From contig NZ_JAKHSK010000025.1 of NCBI RefSeq assembly GCF_023499215.1, positions 1 through 64,000 of the forward strand: DNA of 64,000 bases. Reading direction: 5' to 3'. Origin of the DNA: Zunongwangia pacifica (lineage in GTDB: Bacteria > Bacteroidota > Bacteroidia > Flavobacteriales > Flavobacteriaceae). The notes beneath the pieces were generated by a model. The model had not been told where the DNA came from. It worked only from the letters and a program-made list of their open reading frames with translations, and ran no database searches. Made by a program: the position numbers and the translations under genes. Positions 7,065 through 14,102 of this stretch are shown here, one piece after another. Numbering within the stretch: position 1 is the first letter of the stretch; every line of letters begins with the position of its first letter.

Positions 7065-7350
7065 TATGACAACAACAAGATTTGATATAGCAGATTATTT
7101 AGATAGCGAAGAAATGATTGCTGAATATCTGAATACAGTTCTAGAAGATGGCGACAGTGCTGATTTGATTATAGCAATCGGACATATCGCAAAGTCTATT
7201 GGGATGACTAAAATTGCAGAGCGAACAGGAATGAGCAGACCAAGTCTCTATAAAGCATTATCAGACGGAGCGAAACCACAATTTGAAACAATAATGAAAG
7301 TGCTGAAAGCCATTGGCGGACAAATTAGTGTGAAACCGATCTCAGCATAA
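7057..7350 (+). CDS. HigA-like antitoxin with HTH (addiction module antidote)
   Basis: 97 residues, or 94 from a second ATG at 7066. The N-terminus, FDIADYLDSEEMIAEYLNTV, is the toxin-contacting helix pair of the antidote family that accompanies the short RelE-like toxins. A Cro/C1-type HTH follows: MTKIAERTGMSRPSLYKALS. It should neutralise the upstream toxin and repress the shared promoter. It overlaps the toxin gene by 8 bases, and the toxin-first order is usual for this class. Confidence 0.88.
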   Translation: MIDMTTTRFDIADYLDSEEMIAEYLNTVLEDGDSADLIIAIGHIAKSIGMTKIAERTGMSRPSLYKALSDGAKPQFETIMKVLKAIGGQISVKPISA

Positions 7351-7440
7351 AAAAACGACACCATAATATTGCTACTTTAAAAAGGAAAATCATAATAACC
7401 ATTTAGCACTTCACCACTCCCAGCTAAGTAAAATAGTCTC

Positions 7441-7543
7441 CACCCATTTTTGGATCATTGAGTGAATTTCCTAGAAAATTTATATCGAAATGTCCCAAAA
7501 TGAATCTTTTAAACCTCACAGGTTTCAAAAACCTGTGAGGTTT
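7441..7543 (+). repeat. multi-hairpin repeat copy 4 plus perfect 15-bp hairpin
   Basis: The 60-bp unit (7441-7502) is a variant with AATTTC-CTA-GAAAATT as second hairpin and ATGTCCC at the right end. It is followed by the same 33-base perfect hairpin (7511-7543) seen at 6484-6516. It closes the RelE/HigA module on the right. Confidence 0.85.
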
Positions 7544-7748
7544 GTTTCTTTCACTTGCGCTGAGCTTTGTCGAAGGGTGGCAATGCAAAAAAGAAAAAGA
7601 TTATGCATAGGATCTTTAATCTCATAACCGTATTGAAAAACATAATCTAGAAAATAAGATTCTGAAATAGAATATTCTACTTAGTTAATCGACATTTCGA
7701 CTCCGCTCAATGTGACAATTCAGGGTGACGACAAATTATGACGCTCCA
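7544..7748. other. intergenic mosaic of repeat fragments
   Basis: No gene seen. It contains short pieces such as GCTGAGCTTTGTCGAAG (about 7560-7576) and TTTCGACTCCGCTCAATG (about 7695-7712), which resemble halves of palindromic intergenic repeats common in Flavobacteriaceae. A run ATGCAAAAAAGAAAA near 7583 recurs near 7911. Confidence 0.45.
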
Positions 7749-7860
7749 TTCCGGCCTACTTTTTATGTCCGTAGTAAAACAAATCAATTCCGCAGCGTTG
7801 GAGGTGGAGGATGGCCTAGCGCAGCGGTTCGCCATCCGCAGGATAAGGAATTGGTGTAGT
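7749..7860 (+). repeat. 113-bp structured repeat, type C, copy 2
   Basis: Second copy of 6304-6416, in the same orientation. It differs mainly around 7793-7803 and by one extra base in the inner loop. The GGATGGC/GCCATCC stem is conserved. Confidence 0.85.
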
Positions 7861-7999
7861 TTTCAAGGATAGGAAAATAAGCCTAGACTTTTTTGTTTCT
7901 TTTTTGGGCGATGCAAAAAAGAAAAGGATTAATAAAACATTCTAAAAAATCAAAAACAATAATTAAAACACTGATTTTTAAGATGAATTTTCTTTTAAG

Positions 8000-8057
8000 C
8001 ATTTTGGTCCATTGAGTGAATTTCCTAGAAAATTTATATCGAAATGTCCCCAAAATG
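8000..8057 (+). repeat. 60-bp multi-hairpin repeat, copy 5
   Basis: Same variant as the copy at 7441 but without the usual CACT start. Here the left end reads TTAAGCATTTTGG (7995-8007), and those 13 bases recur at 8061-8073 inside the 3' end of the Crp/Fnr gene. It abuts that gene's stop codon. Confidence 0.8.
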
Positions 8058-8060
8058 AAA

Positions 8061-8630
8061 TTAAGCATTTTGGATGCGACTTAAAAACTCGGCCGACATA
8101 TTTAAATACGAAGCGATGAGGTAGTTGGGAAACCGAGCGGAAATAAGCGGATAGCGCTGTTGAAAATCGAAATACCGCTCCTTGGCATCGAGCACCTGTC
8201 GGAAAATGATTTTTTGTTGCAGCGCGCCCAGATAGCTTTCCAGAATAATCCTGAAAAAACGTTCCAGTTTCGGGATTTCCTGTAGCAATTTCTGAAAGGA
8301 TTCGTAAGAAATCTGTAGGAGCTGCGTATCTTCCACCGCCTGAATATTGTAAATAGAAGGTGTTTGCTGCTGAAAACTATGCATATCGGTAGCCCACCAA
8401 TCTTCAATGGCCAAATAAAGAATCTCTTCTTTCCCCGATTTCGGATTAATAAAATAAGCTTTTAACGCGCCTTCTACCACAAAATTATCGGTTCTGCAAA
8501 TCTTTCCGTTGCGCAATAAATACTCCCCTTTTTTTAACGAATATGGCGTCCAATACCGGTGAAAAGCCTGTTCTTCAGCTTCCGTAAGCTTTACAATTGT
8601 ATTTACTTTTTGTAGCAGTTGCTCCGTCAT
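8061..8630 (-). CDS. Crp/Fnr-family transcriptional regulator
   Basis: 189 residues. An N-terminal cyclic-nucleotide-binding-like beta-roll spans about residues 15-130 (SLKKGEYLLRNGKICRTDNF, then FVVEGALKAYFINPKSGKEE). A C-terminal helical part ends in FPNYLIASYLNMSAEFLSRI, the recognition helix of the short Bacteroidota Crp type. No Fe-S cysteines like those of FNR are seen; the only Cys is in KICRTD. The last four residues and stop fall in the sequence duplicated around repeat copy 5, so the native C-terminus may have been altered. It lies 98 bases downstream of two acetyltransferase genes on the same strand. Targets are unknown. Confidence 0.88.
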   Translation of the reverse strand: MTEQLLQKVNTIVKLTEAEEQAFHRYWTPYSLKKGEYLLRNGKICRTDNFVVEGALKAYFINPKSGKEEILYLAIEDWWATDMHSFQQQTPSIYNIQAVEDTQLLQISYESFQKLLQEIPKLERFFRIILESYLGALQQKIIFRQVLDAKERYFDFQQRYPLISARFPNYLIASYLNMSAEFLSRIQNA

Positions 8631-8728
8631 TGGGTGGTTTTTAAGCGCCTTTTCATCGGTTTCAATTTAAAAATTATTCCACTATCCCGAAGCGCATTTG
8701 CCATTTTCTGTTTCAAATTTATCTGAAA

Positions 8729-9208
8729 CTACACCAGCGGTTTCAGCATCCAGATATTGCAGGAAGAGTGTCCCGAATTTCCTAAACGGGCATCGAGCGT
8801 TTTAAAGCCCAGTTTTTTATACCACGAAACGGCATTGGAAAACTCGGGTAAGCTTTCCAGGTAAAGTTCGCGATACCCAAATTGCAGGGCAGATGCGATA
8901 GAAGCCTCCATTAATTTTTTGCCCAAACCTTTTCCGCGGGCTTCCTTGGCGATATAAAATTTAACCAGCTCGGCACAAGCTTCCGGCAATCCTTCAGTAG
9001 GATAGACGCCACAGCAGCCAACAATTTTCCCTTCCGCTTCGGCTACCCAAAGTTCCGCTTTTTCTATTCCGAAGAATTCGTAAAGCCTATTCGTATCGGC
9101 ATCAGAGTAGACGGTTCCTTCTTTTGGCGCGTTATATTCTTCGAACACGGTTTTAATCAGCGTGGCCACCGCGGGGTTATCGGTGCTTTTGATTTTTCTA
9201 ATTTCCAT
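8729..9208 (-). CDS. GNAT-family N-acetyltransferase
   Basis: 159 residues covering one GNAT domain. Motif A, VKFYIAKEARGKGLGKKLME (about residues 82-101), holds the R-G-x-G-x-G/K acetyl-CoA pyrophosphate loop, followed by ELYLESLPEFSNAVSWYKKL and GFKTL of motif B. The substrate cannot be named. Its ATG (9206-9208) overlaps the TAA stop of the upstream acetyltransferase by one base, so the two are co-transcribed. Divergent MarR upstream suggests joint control. Confidence 0.88.
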   Translation of the reverse strand: MEIRKIKSTDNPAVATLIKTVFEEYNAPKEGTVYSDADTNRLYEFFGIEKAELWVAEAEGKIVGCCGVYPTEGLPEACAELVKFYIAKEARGKGLGKKLMEASIASALQFGYRELYLESLPEFSNAVSWYKKLGFKTLDARLGNSGHSSCNIWMLKPLV

Positions 9209-9645
9209 TATAATAGCTCTAATTTCATATAATTATGCGGAATTCCTACTTCGGTAAAGGTGTCGCCATAGATGGTAAAGCCGGCTTTTTTATAAAAATT
9301 AACCGTGTATTGCCGTGAATGACAATGGATTTCCTGCAAGGATTTACGTTTTGCAAATGCGATAATCTCTTTAAGCAATAACTGACCGATGCCTTTTCCC
9401 TGAGCCTCGGGAGCTACCGCCATTTGTATGAGTTGTGCCGAAGTTTTATTTTCTTCGGAAGGAACCAGCACCGCGCAGCCAATCACCTGATCGTCCTGAA
9501 GGGCTACAAAATGCCAAGACCGCGCGTCGTGCATTTCCCAGGAATGATCGGGAATGCCGAGGGGGCGGAGCAATACCTTGTTGCGGAGTTCACGCATCTG
9601 CTGATACTGCGGACTCGTGATGTTGATATTTTTTACGCTGATCAT
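9208..9645 (-). CDS. GNAT-family N-acetyltransferase (YjcF/ElaA-like)
   Basis: 145 residues. The opening QMRELRNKVLLRPLGIP is the alpha1 region seen in the YjcF/ElaA-like GNAT group. Motif A, LIQMAVAPEAQGKGIGQLLL, binds acetyl-CoA, and IHCHSRQYTVNFYKKAGF is motif B. The substrate is unknown. It is the first gene of a two-gene operon driven from the promoter at 9689-9720, which overlaps the probable MarR operator. Confidence 0.87.
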   Translation of the reverse strand: MISVKNINITSPQYQQMRELRNKVLLRPLGIPDHSWEMHDARSWHFVALQDDQVIGCAVLVPSEENKTSAQLIQMAVAPEAQGKGIGQLLLKEIIAFAKRKSLQEIHCHSRQYTVNFYKKAGFTIYGDTFTEVGIPHNYMKLELL

Positions 9646-9674
9646 TGCTTGAATTTATTAGGAGATGTTGTATA

Positions 9675-9724
9675 TTACTTGACAAAAGCAAATATAAGTA
9701 TAAATACTTGATATAGGCAAGTAA
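9675..9724. promoter_or_regulatory. MarR operator-like nested inverted repeats
   Basis: Outer arms TTACTTG (9675-9681) and CAAGTAA (9718-9724) enclose an inner dyad AAGTAT-AA-ATACTT (9696-9709). It sits between the divergent GNAT and MarR genes and covers the GNAT promoter. The likely binder is the MarR protein, by inference. Confidence 0.55.
9689..9720 (-). promoter_or_regulatory. promoter of the GNAT operon
   Basis: On the minus strand, TTG (9720-9718) and TATATTTG (9696-9689) are separated by 21 bases, as in the Bacteroidota consensus. It lies about 45 bases before the ATG. Confidence 0.55.
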
Positions 9725-9729
9725 ATTTT

Positions 9730-10161
9730 ATGGAAGAAATCGAAATTATACATAGCATCCGGAAATTCAACCGTAATTATGTACGAAGCATCGGGCTGTT
9801 GGAAAAAACTTTTTTAAACACGGGATATTCGCTTACCGAATCTCATATTCTGTATATCGTTAAGGAACAGGGCAAAACCACCGCGACCGATATTAATAAG
9901 GTGCTGAATTTGGATGAAGGCTATTTAAGCCGGATCATCAAAAAACTGATTTCAAATTCCATACTAACGAAAGAAAAATCGGAGGACGATAAGCGGGTTT
10001 TTAAAATCAGTTTAACCGAAAGAGGCATCAAAGAGCAACAAAAACTCGATGAGTTGTCTTCGGTTTCCGTCGCCGGTATCATTTCTCATTTATCCCTCCC
10101 GGAACAGGAAGAATTGGCGCATTCTTTTAACAATATAATGCGATTGTTGTACGGGGAGTGA
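9730..10161 (+). CDS. MarR-family transcriptional regulator
   Basis: 143 residues with a winged HTH. ILYIVKEQGKTTATDINKVL and NLDEGYLSRIIKKLISNSIL form helix-turn-helix and recognition helix, and KEKSEDDKRVFKISLTERG is the wing with the DxR signature. The N-terminal helix, IRKFNRNYVRSIGLLEKTFL, and the C-terminal helices form the dimer interface. It is divergent from the two GNAT genes, and the 84-base spacer contains nested inverted repeats. MarR-GNAT pairings often concern small-molecule detoxification; ligand and targets are not deducible here. Confidence 0.9.
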   Translation: MEEIEIIHSIRKFNRNYVRSIGLLEKTFLNTGYSLTESHILYIVKEQGKTTATDINKVLNLDEGYLSRIIKKLISNSILTKEKSEDDKRVFKISLTERGIKEQQKLDELSSVSVAGIISHLSLPEQEELAHSFNNIMRLLYGE

Positions 10162-10930
10162 GTAGGGGGGGAGAGAACAATGATACAAACCTGAATTAAA
10201 ATTCATCGATTCAGTGACTAAAATAAAGTGTCACAAAATGTAAAGACTTTTTTATGTAATCTCTTTATTGCTATTTTCTTCCACAATTCTATAAATCGAA
10301 TTTGTGGCTACTTCGCAGCTTTGTTAAAAAAATGCTATCAATTATTAAAATCGACGATCAGATTTCCTTCCACATTATATCAAAATTTTTTCTCTGTATA
10401 CTTTTCTATTCAACCTGACTTTCTCAAACTCAAATTCTCCAATGAATTAGGTTATAGATTCTTAAATATTTTAAGGTGTTGTTTTTTAGTGTGTTAAGTG
10501 TTGTTTTGTCTCTTTTTTATACAAGTTTCCATATTTCTTTTCAGTAATGTAACCTAGCGTAAAGTAATTGTAACAACTAGTTTTTTGTTAAGAATTATTA
10601 ACAGATATATTTGATTTCGTTAATGATAACTAAAAATAGGCAGGATTAAATACTGTATTTCTGTTAAATCATTAAAAATAGATATGAAAATTAAGGTTAT
10701 GGTAATAGTAGTACTGTAATTCTTTAATAACGGTTTAATTGATTTTTAAAATATATAAATGAGAGAAAATTTTACACTTCAAATTTATACGAACGCTAAA
10801 AATAGTAATTCAGCCCAAACTGGCTAACTGCAAGCATTTTCTTTTCTTATCCACTACAACGTTATAGTGGTGGTTTTTGAATATAAAGTGAAAAAACATC
10901 TCCCTTTAATTGAATTTAAAATTAAAAAGT
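10162..10930. other. non-coding leader region of the xylan locus
   Basis: About 770 AT-rich bases without a convincing gene. Close to susC it holds small hairpins AGCC-CAAACT-GGCT (10812-10825) and CCACTA-N8-TAGTGG (10851-10870), which would lie in the 5' leader. I could not place a clear TANNTTTG box. HTCS binding sites are expected here but I cannot point to one. Confidence 0.4.
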
Positions 10931-13900
10931 ATGAGTATAAAATTACTTAACCCTCCCAATCTCGCTAAGTTTCTTGTTGTAGGAGTGTTGTTTAGTTTCT
11001 TTTTTTCGTCATCTGTTTATGCAAAGAACACTGATGTGCAGAAAATCATTACAGGGACAATTACATCTTCTGATGATAATTTACCCATTCCTGGAGTAAA
11101 CATTTTTGTAAAAGAATTACCAAATGTAGGGGCCGTTACCGATATGGATGGGAACTATAGTATCCAGGCACCTGCCGATGCAACTTTAGTTTTTAGTTTT
11201 ATAGGGTTTAAAACCGTAGAACGAAAGGTAGATAACCAGACTGAGATTAACGTAGTTATGGATTCAGATCTGGATGCCTTACAGGAAGTTGTAATTGTAG
11301 GGTATGGTGAGCAGAAAAGGGAAACGGTTGTTGCGGCAGTAGTGCAGGCGAGTGGTGAAGAGCTGGAACGTGCCGGTAATGTTCCTAATATAGGTTCTGC
11401 ACTTGCGGGTAACGTACCTGGGGTAATTACCACAGCAAGTACGGGGCTTCCAGGTGGTGAGGAACCACGAATTTTTATACGTGGGCAAAGTACCTGGAAT
11501 GATTCCAGCCCGTTGGTGCTTGTAGATGGTATAGAACGTCCTTTAAATACTATTGCCATAAGTTCGGTAGAGTCAATATCGGTGCTTAAGGATGCTTCAG
11601 CTACGGCAGTGTATGGAGTAAGAGGTGCAAATGGGGTGATTCTGGTGACTACTAAACGAGGCAAAACAGGAAAAGCGGTTATTAGGACCCGACTTAATTC
11701 TACAGTAAAAACGGCTTCAAAACTTCCAGGTAAAAAGGATGCTTTTGATACTTTCCTGGTGCGTAATCGGGCTATTGAAAATGAACTGTCACTTACACCT
11801 GAATCCTGGAGTTTCTATCAAACTCAGGACATTATTGATAAATACCGTTATCCTGCAAACTTAACTGAAGCAGAGCGTTATCCTAATGTAGACTGGGATA
11901 AAGCTTTATTCCGGGATTATGCGCCTTCCTACAATGCTAACCTGAATATAAGTGGAGGCTCAGAACTCGTTAAGTATTTCGCTGGAGCAGATTTTCAATA
12001 TGAAGGTGATTTGCTGAAACAGTATGATAATAGCCGAGGCTACCAACCCGGTTTTGGATACAATCGATTAAATGTACGGACCAATCTGGATTTTCAGCTT
12101 ACCTCAAGCACTGTGCTAAAAGTGGGACTTTCTGGATCGTATGGAGTACGTAAAACACCTTGGGGTTTTGGCGGAGGTGACTATGTGTATTGGATTGCAG
12201 CTTATTCTACCCCGCCAGATATTTACCTGCCTCAATATTCAGACGGTTCATGGGGGTACGATGCACCTTCAGGTGGAGGACAGGGTAATGCCATAAGAAA
12301 CCTGGCAATAAGCGGAGTGCAATATGTAACAAATACACAACTTCAAACTAACTTTACCCTAGAGCAGGATCTGGATGTAATTCTAGATGGTCTAAAGTTT
12401 ACCGGTACCATTGCTCTTGATAATACTTTTGTAGAAGCCAATCGTGGAGTAAATGACCTTTATAATGACCCACAGGAAAAATATATAGACCCCGAAACAG
12501 GGATTGCAACTTATCGCAGAACGTACGATGCAAACACCGGATTTGACTATCAGCAGGGGGTGAAATGGTCTTCTTCTGCAGGTGGGGTAAATGATGGCGC
12601 TTCATATCGTAGATTATTTTATCAGACGCAGCTTAACTATGCAAAAAACTTTGCAGGAAAGCATGATGTAACCGCAATGGGCTTGTTTAACCGAAATGAG
12701 TTTGCCACCGGTAGCGTACTGCCTTTCTATCGTGAAGACTGGGTTTTTAGAACCACCTATGGGTATGATAATCGCTACCTTATTGAATATAATGGAGCCT
12801 ATAATGGTTCAGAGCGTTTTGCAGCCGGTAACCGTTTTGCATTCTTTTCATCAGGAGGGTTAGGATGGAATATATCGAACGAAGCTTTTATGAAAAAAGC
12901 AGATTTCATAAATAACCTTAAGCTAAGAGCTTCTTATGGAGAGATTGGAGATGATAATGTTAACGGAAGATATTTGTATTTAACGCAATGGGCTTATGGC
13001 GGTCAATCCCGATTAGGTACAGTTGGGGAGCAGGCAGAACTTAGCCCTTATGTATGGTATACAGAATCTGCCGTAGGGAATCCCGATATCAGCTGGGAAA
13101 AAGTGAAAAAATCAAACATTGGTCTTGATTATGGATTTTTCGATAATTCCATCAGCGGAAGTATAGATTTCTTTAGGGATAAACGGGTAGATGTATTGAT
13201 CTCAGGAAACCAACGTGCCATCCCTGAATATTATGGAACAACCGCACCAGTAGCTAACCTGGGAACGGTACAAAACCAGGGGTATGAATTGGTGCTTAAC
13301 CTGAATCATTATTTTGGAGAGAACCTGCGACTTTGGGCAGATTTAAATATGACGCATGCAGAAAACAAGGTGATTGAAGGAGATAACCCAGAATTACTGC
13401 CTGAATATCAGAAAAATAATAATAAAGCAATTGGGCAAGCCTATTCTTATGTAGATAATGGTTTCTACAATACCTGGGACGAGTTGTATGGTACTACGTC
13501 ATTTAATACTGATGATTCTCAAAAAATTCCTGGAGGTTATCAGATTGTAGATTTCAATGCAGATGGGATTATCGACGGTTTTGATAATGTTCCTTACGCT
13601 TTTTCCGGCGCACCTCAAAACACCTACAATGCGACGGTTGGTTTTGACTGGAAAGGTTTAAGCGGCTTTGTGCAATTCTTTGGAGCTAATAATGTGACCA
13701 GACAAGTTGTGTTTAATAGTCTGGGCAATCAAAATAATATTGTTTATGATGAAGGCTCTTACTGGAGTAAAGACAATACCAATGCAGATGCGCCGGTACC
13801 AAGATGGGTCACTACTCCTAACGGTTCAGCAAACGGATCACGTTTTTTCTATGATGGCTCTTATGTGCGCTTAAAGAGTGCTGAACTTGCCTATACGTTT

Positions 13901-14092
13901 TCAGGTGATTCCAAGATGCTAACAAGCTTCGGTTTTGAAAGTCTGCGCCTGTTTTTAAACGGAAACAACTTATACATCTGGACTAAAATGCCAGATGATA
14001 GAGAATCAAACTTTGCAGGTACAGGTTGGGCATCACAGGGTGCGTACCCTACCGTAAAGCGATTTAACTTCGGATTGAATATCACCTTTTAA
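10931..14092 (+). CDS. xusA: SusC/RagA-type TonB-dependent transporter (XusA-like)
   Basis: 1053 residues from ATG 10931; an upstream TTG at 10910 is less likely. Signal peptide (FLVVGVLFSFFFSSSVYA), then a carboxypeptidase-D-like domain (GTITSSDDNLPIPGVNIFV to VFSFIGFKTVERKV), the EVVIVGYGEQKRE linker, and the plug (PRIFIRGQSTWN, LVLVDGIERPL, VLKDASATAVYGVRGANGVI). The rest is a 22-strand beta barrel ending in FNFGLNITF. It imports xylo-oligosaccharides across the outer membrane using TonB, with the SusD lipoprotein 10 bases downstream as lid. The order SusC-SusD-SusC-SusD-lipoprotein-GH10 equals the xusABCDE-xyn10C cluster known from Prevotella and Bacteroides, the basis for the symbol. Confidence 0.92.
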   Translation: MSIKLLNPPNLAKFLVVGVLFSFFFSSSVYAKNTDVQKIITGTITSSDDNLPIPGVNIFVKELPNVGAVTDMDGNYSIQAPADATLVFSFIGFKTVERKVDNQTEINVVMDSDLDALQEVVIVGYGEQKRETVVAAVVQASGEELERAGNVPNIGSALAGNVPGVITTASTGLPGGEEPRIFIRGQSTWNDSSPLVLVDGIERPLNTIAISSVESISVLKDASATAVYGVRGANGVILVTTKRGKTGKAVIRTRLNSTVKTASKLPGKKDAFDTFLVRNRAIENELSLTPESWSFYQTQDIIDKYRYPANLTEAERYPNVDWDKALFRDYAPSYNANLNISGGSELVKYFAGADFQYEGDLLKQYDNSRGYQPGFGYNRLNVRTNLDFQLTSSTVLKVGLSGSYGVRKTPWGFGGGDYVYWIAAYSTPPDIYLPQYSDGSWGYDAPSGGGQGNAIRNLAISGVQYVTNTQLQTNFTLEQDLDVILDGLKFTGTIALDNTFVEANRGVNDLYNDPQEKYIDPETGIATYRRTYDANTGFDYQQGVKWSSSAGGVNDGASYRRLFYQTQLNYAKNFAGKHDVTAMGLFNRNEFATGSVLPFYREDWVFRTTYGYDNRYLIEYNGAYNGSERFAAGNRFAFFSSGGLGWNISNEAFMKKADFINNLKLRASYGEIGDDNVNGRYLYLTQWAYGGQSRLGTVGEQAELSPYVWYTESAVGNPDISWEKVKKSNIGLDYGFFDNSISGSIDFFRDKRVDVLISGNQRAIPEYYGTTAPVANLGTVQNQGYELVLNLNHYFGENLRLWADLNMTHAENKVIEGDNPELLPEYQKNNNKAIGQAYSYVDNGFYNTWDELYGTTSFNTDDSQKIPGGYQIVDFNADGIIDGFDNVPYAFSGAPQNTYNATVGFDWKGLSGFVQFFGANNVTRQVVFNSLGNQNNIVYDEGSYWSKDNTNADAPVPRWVTTPNGSANGSRFFYDGSYVRLKSAELAYTFSGDSKMLTSFGFESLRLFLNGNNLYIWTKMPDDRESNFAGTGWASQGAYPTVKRFNFGLNITF

Positions 14093-14102
14093 AATTGTTA
14101 TT

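Noticed and set aside
5056-8057. Integron-type attC sites
   Set aside because: The repeats follow small genes and fold, but I see no GTTRRRY/RYYYAAC core pairs and no integron integrase in the window.
5144-8057. CRISPR array
   Set aside because: Copies are 60 bp, irregularly spaced by hundreds of bases and separated by genes; no cas genes.
7883-8068. Open frame of 61 codons on the minus strand
   Set aside because: It overlaps repeat copy 5 and the Crp/Fnr stop, with a hydrophobic low-complexity product typical of AT-rich non-coding DNA.
10228-10497. Open frame of 89 codons in the leader of the xylan locus
   Set aside because: GTG start without ribosome site or promoter, Phe/Leu/Cys-rich AT-driven composition, no recognisable motif.
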